Shown: positions 29,771-38,015 of the stretch, piece after piece
How the letters are laid out: each line of letters starts with the position of its first letter
Numbering within the stretch: the stretch's first letter is position 1
Assembly (NCBI RefSeq): GCF_003660445.1
Contig: NZ_QZVQ01000016.1
Location: 1 to 52,213 of the forward strand
Source of the DNA: Croceibacterium ferulae
Lineage (GTDB): Bacteria; Pseudomonadota; Alphaproteobacteria; Sphingomonadales; Sphingomonadaceae
DNA length: 52,213 nt
Direction of reading: 5' to 3'
Notes under the pieces: model-generated
The model's database searches: none
What the model was told of the DNA's origin: nothing
What the model saw: only the letters and a program-made list of their open reading frames with translations
Position numbers and translations under genes: made by a program

Positions 29771-30013
29771 TCAAATCACGTCACACCATTGACACGTGCC
29801 GCGAAAATACTCTGTCCCGCCACAAACGCTGCACTGCTCATCGGTGCCAACCGTAGGTCGTAATCGATCCACTAATGATCGTACCCTGTCGTAAATGCCG
29901 TCTACCCGGATGCTGCGCTTTTGAGCCAAGTTGGACGAACTGCTTCGCGCCGCGAAGTTCGCTGCAGTGGGCATACCCGAGCTATCTCGTCCACTGATTA
30001 CAAACTCCGACAT
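29771..30013 (-). CDS. Small zinc-ribbon protein (80 aa)
   Basis: ATG 30013 preceded by GGAGGTAGC, a strong ribosome binding site. The last 25 residues hold two CxxC pairs, CSVCGG and CQWC, spaced like a zinc ribbon. The N-terminal half is Ser/Ala-rich with a helix (YDRVRSLVDRLRPTVG). No family is recognised. The good start signal and zinc motif support a real gene, perhaps a regulatory or adaptor protein. Confidence 0.68.
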   Translation of the reverse strand: MSEFVISGRDSSGMPTAANFAARSSSSNLAQKRSIRVDGIYDRVRSLVDRLRPTVGTDEQCSVCGGTEYFRGTCQWCDVI

Positions 30014-30600
30014 GCTACCTCCAAATCAATCAAGGCCCAAATTGATACATCCTTCCACCTCTCAACGAAGGCGGTTGCGAACCGCAAGATGTCTCAGTTC
30101 GGATTAGGAGACTTCATGCTCGAAGCGCAGCTAGCATGTCTGCGTCGGCCCTAAGCGCCTTTGGGCAAGTGAGAGGCGCGCCTTAATGCTTGCCAGGTCA
30201 CGAACGAGGGCGCCCTCGCCCCAACGTCACCTCGCAACACAGCTCAGGTACTGAGCCGACTATGGCGAGCGTATTTTACGGCCATGGAAGGGTTCGAATA
30301 AAACGAGAGGATGAGGTTCGCGTTTGGCCAAGAGAGCTCGGATGTTGTCACAAGATCGCCACCAAGACGAAGAGGTATTGCAGGTTCATCGACGGTAATG
30401 GTCATGACAAGCCTGCTATCCGAGGTAGGCGGCTGCCTAAACCTTCGGCGATAATCGAAGCGAATAGGCGTGTTGGAGGACACGCACGGAAATATTGCAT
30501 TTACCGAGCTTTGTTTACCGACAAAGCCGTGCTTCCGCACATTTTATTACTATTGTCACAAGATCTTTTAAAAATAGTGGAGGGGGGCTGAAGGTATGAT

Positions 30601-30777
30601 TTGGCGCACCGAAACTTAGTGGCCGCAGCTTATGCACTTGACGCAAACCAGCCGCGATGGACGGTCTTTTTTGATTCCGCTTCGAACAAAACACTTTCGA
30701 AACACAAATCAAAGCGGTTTGAGGTGGCTGCCAGAAGTTTCGATCTGTCAGAGGAGCAAAGGAAGGCTGATGTTTGA
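30601..30777 (+). CDS. Possible small protein (58 aa, TTG start)
   Basis: The frame from TTG 30601 to TGA 30777 reads MAHRNLVAAAYALDANQPRW, then a polar, Lys-rich stretch ending SFDLSEEQRKADV. GAAGG lies six bases upstream of the TTG. Composition is protein-like and free of the Arg/Pro/Ser excess seen in chance ORFs here. No family is recognised. Confidence 0.3.
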   Translation: MAHRNLVAAAYALDANQPRWTVFFDSASNKTLSKHKSKRFEVAARSFDLSEEQRKADV

Positions 30778-30867
30778 CATACATCCCGATTTGGCTGAGT
30801 AGGCGCTCATTCATCAGTTGAGCGCCAGCACAAGGAACCAGATTGCAGAACTCGGGGTTGTGAAGGC

Positions 30868-31017
30868 ATGGTACGTTTCGATCAGACTGTTGGGGCGACA
30901 CTTACGGGATTAAACTCCAGCGAGGCGGCTCGCCAGGCGTTGATAGGCCAGATTAGAATCGGCTACATGCAACTTTCGAGGTCCTTCCCGACCATTGCTC
31001 AGGTCCTTGGCGGGTAA
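30868..31017 (+). CDS. Possible small protein (49 aa)
   Basis: ATG 30868 to TAA 31017, beginning MVRFDQTVGATLTG and containing SSEAARQALIGQIRIGYMQL, a plausible amphipathic helix. The ribosome binding site (GAAGG) is too close to the ATG to be convincing. Confidence 0.25.
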   Translation: MVRFDQTVGATLTGLNSSEAARQALIGQIRIGYMQLSRSFPTIAQVLGG

Positions 31018-31308
31018 GTTATTACTTGATCGGGCGGGCGTTGAGCGCATGCAACTTGAAGTCAATTCGCCCTAGCGCGTTTGAGCAGCAGTATCACCTC
31101 GCGCGATTTGAATATTATTGTTACTACGGTGGACAGACATTCACGAGCATGTTGAAAGAACTCTAGGCGACCCCTTGCGAGTTGCAAATAGTAAGTTCAA
31201 AGGCCTTTAAGAACCTTCCTAGCCTTTTAAGAAATCAGGTTTGGATGAGCGCTGACCATTGTACAAGAACAGGTGCCAAGACGCCTGTTGATGTGTTAGG
31301 ATACTCTC

Positions 31309-31506
31309 ATGTTGAAAGCTAGAACTACTCGGAGAGCCGATCACGGCGCTCGCGCCAAGAAGCGCCTTGGAGAGGTGGAGCGAGCGATACTGACTCTTAA
31401 CGACGAAGATCTACTCGACTTTGCTGACATCTTTTACCGGAGATCACCTACACCGCTGTCTGAGATCGCGGCGATTGAAATGGACCGGCGTGGGTTGGAG
31501 TTATAG
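31309..31506 (+). CDS. Small basic protein (65 aa)
   Basis: ATG 31309 with AGGA seven bases upstream. The N-terminus is basic (MLKARTTRRADHGARAKKRL), followed by an acidic helical part (ILTLNDEDLLDFADIFYRR). The pattern of basic head and acidic tail could suit nucleic-acid or partner binding, but I recognise no family. Confidence 0.45.
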   Translation: MLKARTTRRADHGARAKKRLGEVERAILTLNDEDLLDFADIFYRRSPTPLSEIAAIEMDRRGLEL

Positions 31507-32289
31507 AGGCGGAAAGCCACCGGCCAATACTGAACGTCCGTTGGGAGATGTTTGGTCTGGAATCCATCGGGCTGCTAGGCGTTGCGCGCTTGTTCTGACA
31601 CAAGATGATAAGGCACAGCGCACTGCGATGTTGACCGAGGTTGCTGGCCTGTCACGCGCATCCATCGGTCAACTATCAAGCTGGACTTCTCCGTTTAAGC
31701 GGCCATGGTGGGTTGCAGCCCGCGCATCGCGTCATCGGTTCGGCAGATTAGGGTTGGTCCGGTGAGTACAAGGCTGGTCCTGCGCTTGAGCCTTTTTTGG
31801 CATGTTGTAGCCGATTGCTGAGCAGCGTGGCCCCGGTCACGCGCCGCGACTTGCAAGCCTCAGCTTTGGAACGCACATGGTCTTACAAGCCGAAGGCGAA
31901 GCCGGCCAACCCGCAAGGATACGGTCAAGGAATGGCGGTAATTCGTGGCGCGTGGTGCCTCCGGTGCAATCGAACAAAGCCACGGGCTCCACGGGCTCCA
32001 CGCGCATCGGGTGCTCACCAATCGCGTCTCTGGCAAGACAGGTTTAGGCACGCCTTCTTGCTCGCTGTGTTCATGAGAGAAGCGTCACCTCACGCACCCG
32101 AGCGATGTCGTGCGACGGAACGCTGATTGCGGTAGGGGTGCTACTGCTACAAGGACTGGTGTAAAGGCCATGAGGAACACTGGACAGAGCTCCGGAGATT
32201 ACGGTGAAGGCTTGCGAGCAGCTCCCAAAGTTCTGGCATCGCGCTGATGCGCGGCTTTCCGCCCATTCGAGACTTGGGCCGAGGCACCC
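31507..32289. other. Non-coding or decayed stretch
   Basis: A plus-strand frame through 31765 (QDDKAQRTAMLTEVAGLS) may be the remains of a gene, but it has no start signal. Nothing else was recognised up to the HARE-HTH-like gene. Confidence 0.35.
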
Positions 32290-32751
32290 ATGGAGCATGA
32301 TGCGCGTCATCCAGAGCGCGAGATAGCGCAGCTCCTGGCGAGGCTTAGCACTGTGCGCCGTCAGCAGAAGGTTTTAGCTAAGGAGGAGGTTGAGATAAAT
32401 GACGCGCTGATCCAAGCTCGAGCCATGTTACGCGCGTTGAACGAGGAAAGCGGCCAAGCCGAAGCTATTTCCGAACTGCCGTCGTTCGTTTTTAGTGTAA
32501 GAGCCGGTAATCAGGGGAGAGGTAGCCGACCGAAGAACCCGGATCGCGGTATTGTTGTAGCTGCCGTATCGGAGATACTTATCGAGGCGGGCCGACCATT
32601 AAGCGTTGAGGAGCTCTACGATGCATTGCTCAGTCGAGGCATTGAAATTCGTGGAAGGAGACCAGAGGTCGTCCTGACCACGATGCTCTGGCGGTCCCGG
32701 GATCGTATCGATCGAGTAGGCAACACAGGATATTGGCTGGTATCTGCATAG
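32290..32751 (+). CDS. Coiled-coil plus HARE-HTH-like winged-helix protein
   Basis: 153 residues from ATG 32290. Residues about 5-50 form a strong coiled coil (REIAQLLARLSTVRRQQKVL and onward). A Gly/Arg-rich linker follows, then a C-terminal domain with ILIEAGRPLSVEELYDALLS and VLTTMLWRSRDRIDRVG ending GYWLVSA. This resembles the HARE-HTH/winged-helix fold found in chromatin and restriction-related proteins. It is likely a DNA-binding protein. It stands alone, with no adjacent restriction or recombination gene. Confidence 0.68.
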   Translation: MEHDARHPEREIAQLLARLSTVRRQQKVLAKEEVEINDALIQARAMLRALNEESGQAEAISELPSFVFSVRAGNQGRGSRPKNPDRGIVVAAVSEILIEAGRPLSVEELYDALLSRGIEIRGRRPEVVLTTMLWRSRDRIDRVGNTGYWLVSA

Positions 32752-33083
32752 TGGGCGTCCGCAGATAAGGTGTCTTCGCAAGTTGTAAGTTGGCGGATCG
32801 GGACCGAACGTCTCGGCGTTATGAGATTGTGCGATCAGGGTGGCACATAACGTCCAAGGAACTGCGATTGTCACAATATGGTGTTATCTAACTGTGGATC
32901 TATAGCAGCGAGAATGTAACGCCGTGCTTGCATTGGAAGATTGACTGGCCACATGCGAATTAGAGGTAACCGTTCGCTGCAATGGACTTGACAGATGGTA
33001 CGATGCCGTTCAGGCCGAACCCATCCTAGGTGATGACTGTTGGTTCCTCATCTCCAGTGTGCGACGGGGTTCTGAGCTAAAGA
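32752..33083. other. Intergenic upstream of the exporter operon
   Basis: About 330 bases with no gene. The promoter of the ABC exporter operon should lie here; I could not identify -35/-10 or operator sequences with confidence. Confidence 0.4.
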
Positions 33084-34220
33084 ATGATCTGGATCGCTCT
33101 TCGAATGTTAACTGGCGATCGCCAGAAGTTCTATGGACTTGTTTTCGGCGTGGCGTTCTCAACTCTGCTCATCACGCAACAACTAACTATATTCGCCAAC
33201 TTGTTGGAGCGCGGGGCGAGCGGCGTCTACAATGTGCCCGATGCGGACGTCTGGGTGATGGATCCGGCAACCCGCACGATTGAGGTGGCCTATCCGCTTC
33301 CCTCTACCGCCCTCGATCGAGTTCGATCGGTACCGGGTATCCTTTGGGCGGTTCCGCACTTGCGCGCGACGGCCTCTGTGCGCACAGGTGCGGGCAATTT
33401 AGAAGCAGTTGCGATTGTCGGCGTTGATGATTCAACTTTGGTGGGTTTACCGCCGCGTGTCGCGCCAGGGAAAGTCGCAGCCCTTACATCGCCCGGCAGC
33501 GTCATCATCGACGATGTGGGCGCTGGTCGTATGTTCGGAGTCGGCAATCCGGTGATCGGGCAACGATTTGAGTTGAATGATCAACGCGCAGTTATACGTG
33601 GTGTGACGGACTCGTTTCCGAATTTCACGAACCAGGTTACCCTCTACACTCGTTACAGCGAGGCGTTGAGCTACGTGCCCGGAACGCGTAATCGTCTTAC
33701 TTTTATCCTCGTCAAGGGCGATGGTGCGATGACGGATCAGGAGCTAGCACATCGCATTGCTAAGATTTCGGGACTACGGGCGCGGAGCTCCGAGCAGTTT
33801 GCCGATGACGCTATCGAATACATTCTAGAAAATACTGGCATACCAATGAACTTTGGTATCACAGTTGGCTTGGGATTCATAATTGGTGTAGCTATAGTAG
33901 GTCTGACATTTAGTCTTTTCATCCGCGACAGTATCAAACAGTTTGGCGCATTAAAGGCGATGGGCGTCAGTAATAAGGCGATACGCAGGATGGTGACCGC
34001 GCAGGCAAGCATGATTGGATTGATCGGCTACAGCTTGGGTCTGGTGGGTACGGCGCTGTTTGTCTGGGGTTTCTCCAACTCTGCGACCTTCAAAGGCTTT
34101 TACATCCCCTGGCAAGTGCCGCTCATCAGCTTCTCTGCCGTCGCGCTGATACTGGCGGCAACGTCGCGGATTGCGCTCAATCGCTTGATGACAACCGAAC
34201 CAGCCGCAGTGTTCAGATGA
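33084..34220 (+). CDS. ABC exporter permease, DevC/FtsX-like
   Basis: 378 residues. The first membrane segment at about 15-38 (GLVFGVAFSTLLITQQ) is followed by a large periplasmic MacB-PCD-type domain (about 40-240). A C-terminal FtsX domain with three membrane segments comes next (GITVGLGFIIGVAIVGLTF, IGLIGYSLGLVGTALF, LISFSAVALILAA). This is the DevC arrangement of tripartite exporters. It is the first gene of a four-gene operon; its stop overlaps the ATPase start by four bases (ATGA). The system should move a lipid or glycan across the envelope. Confidence 0.9.
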   Translation: MIWIALRMLTGDRQKFYGLVFGVAFSTLLITQQLTIFANLLERGASGVYNVPDADVWVMDPATRTIEVAYPLPSTALDRVRSVPGILWAVPHLRATASVRTGAGNLEAVAIVGVDDSTLVGLPPRVAPGKVAALTSPGSVIIDDVGAGRMFGVGNPVIGQRFELNDQRAVIRGVTDSFPNFTNQVTLYTRYSEALSYVPGTRNRLTFILVKGDGAMTDQELAHRIAKISGLRARSSEQFADDAIEYILENTGIPMNFGITVGLGFIIGVAIVGLTFSLFIRDSIKQFGALKAMGVSNKAIRRMVTAQASMIGLIGYSLGLVGTALFVWGFSNSATFKGFYIPWQVPLISFSAVALILAATSRIALNRLMTTEPAAVFR

Positions 34221-34936
34221 CACCTGTGACGCGCCAATCCGCGGCTATATCCGCCCGCGGCGTGACCCGCGCTTTTCGTTCAGGATCGCAGGTCGTAGAC
34301 GTGTTGCATGGCGTAGATTTGGATATACGAGCTGGAGAGCTGACCTACCTCATAGGCGAGAGCGGGTCGGGAAAGACAACGCTCGTATCCATTCTCTGTG
34401 GGATATTGTGGCCGACGGCTGGGGATGTACGGGTGTTTGGGACCGATATCTACACCTTGTCCGATCGTGAGCTTACAGACTTCCGGCTGAGAAACATCGG
34501 GTTTATTTTCCAGCAGTATAATCTGCTCTCATCTATCGACGCTGCAAGCAACGCGGCCGTCCCACTAATCGCTCAAGGCATGAGGGTGGTTGAGGCGCGT
34601 GATCAAGCCCTGGCGATGCTCGAAAAGCTCAATATCGCGGATCAGGCTGAAAAACTTCCGAGCCAGCTTTCGGGCGGTCAGCAGCAGCGGGTCGCTATCG
34701 CGCGAGCGCTAGTGCACGCGCCGAAGTTGATAGTATGCGATGAGCCAACTGCGGCACTCGACGCGACATCGGGACGGCGAGTGATGAACCTTCTACGTGA
34801 GGTCGCGATCCAGAGGGATCGCGCCTGCATTATCGTGACACATGATAATCGAGTGTTCGACCTTGCAGATCGCATCGTTGAGCTTGAGGATGGACGCATA
34901 ATTGATCAAGGCAGGCAGCTGTCGGAGACGGACTGA
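34217..34936 (+). CDS. ABC exporter ATPase, DevA/MacB/LolD-like
   Basis: 239 residues. Walker A GESGSGKTTLVS, Q-loop region IFQQYNLLSS, signature LSGGQQQRVAIARAL, Walker B LIVCDEPTAALD and the switch His in VTHDNR are all intact. It belongs to the LolD/MacB/DevA group that powers FtsX-type permeases. Starts ATG 34217, overlapping the permease; its stop shares a base with the next start (TGATG). Confidence 0.95.
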   Translation: MTPVTRQSAAISARGVTRAFRSGSQVVDVLHGVDLDIRAGELTYLIGESGSGKTTLVSILCGILWPTAGDVRVFGTDIYTLSDRELTDFRLRNIGFIFQQYNLLSSIDAASNAAVPLIAQGMRVVEARDQALAMLEKLNIADQAEKLPSQLSGGQQQRVAIARALVHAPKLIVCDEPTAALDATSGRRVMNLLREVAIQRDRACIIVTHDNRVFDLADRIVELEDGRIIDQGRQLSETD

Positions 34937-35964
34937 TGGCACTGAAGGATCTCAGCTTCACTCGCGGTATTCTTCCCGCCGCGGCCCTGCTCGGACTGGT
35001 CGGAGCGATGATCTTCGTCTCTCGAGGTCTACCAGACCATGATTCTGATCTGCCAGAAGAGCCGGAGCGTGGTGTTACAGTAGACCGCGGTCCGTTTCGT
35101 GTGGCCGGCACCGGTGTTGTAGAGCCGTCCAGTGAAAGCATTGCGGTTGGTGCTGCGCTGGCTGGCCTTGTCGCGGAAGTGTTCGTGACTCCAGGAGACC
35201 ATGTCAGCCGAGGTCAACCTTTGTTCACCGTCGACACACGCGCTCTTCGTTCTCGTCTTAAGGAAAGCCAGGCTGCCGAGCAAGAAGCGCTGACTGCCAT
35301 TGCTGAGGCACGCGCCAATGTCGAGGATGCACGCGCTGGGGAACGGATCGCAAGAAGGCAGTTGGAGTTGTATCAAGCTGTCGACGAAGCAGCAGCCGTG
35401 AGCCGAGCGGAGGTTATCCGTGCAGAGGGAGATGTAAGCGCCGCGGAGGGTAAGCGTGATCTCGCGGAGGCACGCCTTGCGGCGACACAAAGCCGTTATG
35501 AAGCTGAGCAAGTCCGCGCCGAGAGCGCACGTGTAGAGCTTGATCGGGCAACGGCGCGGGCGCCAATCTCAGGCGAAATCCTGGCGGTCAACATACGTCC
35601 AGGAGAGTTCCTGTCCAATCAGGGCGCAGGCGGAGCAAAACCTTTTGTCGAGATGGGTGCTACTCACCCACTCCATGTTCGGATTGACGTAGACGAGGCG
35701 CAAGCGCCGCTTGTGGCCCTTGGGTCGCCTGCAACCGTCTCACCAAGGGGTGCTGAAGGAGCAAAGGTTACTGCTGTTTTCGTACGCGCCGAGCCGGTGA
35801 TGGTGCCTAAGCGCTCGCTCACAAACAGCGCCAATGAACGTGTCGACGTGCGGGTGCTGCAACTGATCTACCGTCTCCCGCCAGCCAGCGGGTTGTTCCG
35901 CGTTGGTCAGCAGGTCGATGCGTACATGCCAGCAACTCAGCGGCGGCGGGTAAAGAACAAGTGA
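34936..35964 (+). CDS. HlyD/DevB-type periplasmic adaptor
   Basis: 342 residues. An N-terminal membrane anchor (ILPAAALLGLVGAMIFVSR) is followed by the biotinyl-lipoyl half-motif (GLVAEVFVTPGDHVSRGQPL), a long alpha-hairpin (about 105-205, Ala/Glu/Arg-rich) and the second half (APISGEILAVNIRPGEFL). The beta-barrel part then follows. It joins the inner-membrane permease to the outer-membrane factor. The stop overlaps the GTG of the outer-membrane gene by four bases. Confidence 0.92.
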   Translation: MALKDLSFTRGILPAAALLGLVGAMIFVSRGLPDHDSDLPEEPERGVTVDRGPFRVAGTGVVEPSSESIAVGAALAGLVAEVFVTPGDHVSRGQPLFTVDTRALRSRLKESQAAEQEALTAIAEARANVEDARAGERIARRQLELYQAVDEAAAVSRAEVIRAEGDVSAAEGKRDLAEARLAATQSRYEAEQVRAESARVELDRATARAPISGEILAVNIRPGEFLSNQGAGGAKPFVEMGATHPLHVRIDVDEAQAPLVALGSPATVSPRGAEGAKVTAVFVRAEPVMVPKRSLTNSANERVDVRVLQLIYRLPPASGLFRVGQQVDAYMPATQRRRVKNK

Positions 35965-37418
35965 GGCGCGCGCTTCTTCTGACGTGTTGCTGGGCGCTTG
36001 CGGGGTGCGCGCAGAGCCCGGCCGCAATGATGACGACGCCTCGACCCGCTTTGCCGGGCGCGTTTGCGCTGATGGCTGACACGACCGCGACTGCCAATAT
36101 CGATGGGTTGTTGCCGCTTGAAGATCCTGCTTACAAAGCTTTGGTCGAACAAACGCTTTCAAGCGCACCATCACTCTCGCGAGCGATGGCCAGGATTGAG
36201 CAGGCAAGAGCCCGGGTCGGGATGGCGGATGCGGAGCGCCGCCCTAATTTGGCTACAGAGACGACGATCGCGGGAAGTCGCCTTAACCCGGATCAGCTTG
36301 GATTGGATCTACCGCCTGACACCCGGATCGACGCCACTCGGGTCAGCTTTGGAGCCAGTTTGATCTTCAGCTGGGACTTAGACCTATTCGGTCGATTGCA
36401 GGCCCAGCAAACCGCGGCAGCTGCGAACTTAGATGCGGCCACAGCTGAAGCTGCGGCTGTTCGGAACTTACTTCTTGCCGAGATTGCATCGTCAGTGATC
36501 GATTGGCGGACCTTGGCTGCCCGTCAAACTGCACTCGAGAGCGACCTTGCGGCGGCCGAAGATCTGGTGAAACTGGCGTACTCCCGTGAGCGAGCTGGGA
36601 TTTCACCAGAATTTGACCGAATACGAGCTGCGAGTGGAGTAGCTGCAAGCCGAAGCCGTATCGCGGCACTGGAAAACCAACGGACCTGGGTTGTCGGAAG
36701 ACTCGTGAGCTTAACTGGTGCGTCAGCTCAAAGCATCCTTGCTATACTCCAGAGTCAATGGGTTAGAGGCTCGTCTATGCCCCCGCCAGCGGCTGTCCCC
36801 AGCGACCTGCTTATTCGGCGGCCCGATATTCAAGCGGCGGCTGCAAATCTCGCCGCGGCGGACGCAAATCTCGCCGCCGCGGCAGCGCAACGTTTTCCAC
36901 GCTTGACCTTGTCGGCAGCGTTGGGCTTGCTTGCCTTCAGTCCGGACCGCCTGTTTTCCGACCAATCAGCTGTCGGCTTTGGCCGAGGAAGTTTGCTGGC
37001 ACCCTTACTCGACTTCGGCCGCATTGAAGCCGAAATCGGATCTGCCGCGGCAGATAAGGTTGCAGCATTCGCCAACTACCGAGAAGTCGTATTCGGTGCC
37101 CTAGGCGATGCCGAAACTGCATACGGGCTCGTGGCTGCAACCGACCGTGAGCTAGCGGCCGCAATCGATGAGGCAGACACTTCTGGTCGAGCGGCACGTT
37201 TGGCTGAGATCCGCTACCGCGCCGGATTGTCTGATTTCTTGACGGTGTTGGAAGCTCGGCGAACATCTGACGCAAGTGGCGAGCGCGCTGCGGCTGCCGC
37301 CGGGCGGGCTCAACGTGCACGCGTACTACTATGGCGGATCTTGGGCGGTTCACCGCAACTTGAAGGCTATCCAGCTAGTTCAATCTTGGGCGAAGCGGAG
37401 GCGGTCGATGCAAATTAA
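35961..37418 (+). CDS. NodT/OprM-type outer-membrane factor lipoprotein
   Basis: 485 residues from GTG 35961. The lipoprotein signal ends in LAGC (Cys about 16). Two repeats of the outer-membrane efflux protein family are seen, with SWDLDLFGRLQAQQTAAAAN in the first and LIRRPDIQAAAANLAAADAN and PLLDFGRIEAEIG in the second. It forms the trimeric exit duct. Having the duct gene in the same overlapping operon means the exporter is self-contained. Confidence 0.93.
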   Translation: MRRALLLTCCWALAGCAQSPAAMMTTPRPALPGAFALMADTTATANIDGLLPLEDPAYKALVEQTLSSAPSLSRAMARIEQARARVGMADAERRPNLATETTIAGSRLNPDQLGLDLPPDTRIDATRVSFGASLIFSWDLDLFGRLQAQQTAAAANLDAATAEAAAVRNLLLAEIASSVIDWRTLAARQTALESDLAAAEDLVKLAYSRERAGISPEFDRIRAASGVAASRSRIAALENQRTWVVGRLVSLTGASAQSILAILQSQWVRGSSMPPPAAVPSDLLIRRPDIQAAAANLAAADANLAAAAAQRFPRLTLSAALGLLAFSPDRLFSDQSAVGFGRGSLLAPLLDFGRIEAEIGSAAADKVAAFANYREVVFGALGDAETAYGLVAATDRELAAAIDEADTSGRAARLAEIRYRAGLSDFLTVLEARRTSDASGERAAAAAGRAQRARVLLWRILGGSPQLEGYPASSILGEAEAVDAN

Positions 37419-38015
37419 GATTGGCACGCCTTGCGCCAGCTTGAACGGCTCCGGCGCGATCTCGGGCTCGCCGCGGACTAGCTCCGGACTTCGGCGTCAA
37501 GAGCGTAAGGCGGACAGGCCGCTTACCACCGACGACAGGTCTTACATGTCCGACATTGGCGAACGACATTCGCAGCCTGTTCTGCGGGAGATCGCCGGGC
37601 GTCGGCCGTAAGGAAGAAGTTAATCGCCAGATTGCGGCGCTCACTACCAAGCCTTAAAAATCATTGGGTTACTCAGAGATGCTGGGGCTAGTTTTGCTGG
37701 GAGCAGTTGAAACTTGGGCAGTCCTATGCGCCGCGACGATTAAAGAGACTGCTGCCGCTATTCGAAGTGTCTCGAGCCCTACAATCGGCATCGAGAACCA
37801 GGAGACCGAGGTAGGGCGGCGTGTTGTTGTATCAACGACAACGATACGGATATCAGACAAACTTCAGGCTACATTATTGTACTGCCGAGGGGCGCGAGCG
37901 GCTAGCCAGCAAGAGCGGCAGTTGTCCCGAGTTGAGGCAAGCGCGACTATTCGGCTTGCGTCGTGAGCAGTGACAATGCTAAGGACAGGCTTCCCTCGTT
38001 CAGAGAGTTTGTAGC
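37419..38015. other. Intergenic, no clear gene
   Basis: About 600 bases. The plus-strand frame 37664-37966 (MGYSEMLGLVLLGAVETW and onward) has no good ribosome binding site and no motif. No T-run terminator follows the exporter operon. The promoter of the AlkP-like gene is expected near the 3' end. Confidence 0.4.

Larger units (their letters stand above)
30014..31308. other. AT-richer stretch with only tiny ORFs
   Basis: There is no recognisable gene of normal size. Opposing frames at 30190-30591 (+) and 30244-30540 (-) have no motif. Two short plus-strand ORFs listed separately look more protein-like. Near 31204-31235 the sequence CCTTTTAAGAA is nearly repeated. Confidence 0.4.

Noticed and set aside
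31204-31235. Two TTAAGAA copies that resemble a CtrA site
   Set aside because: The distance between the TTAA units is not seven bases, so it does not fit the CtrA pattern.
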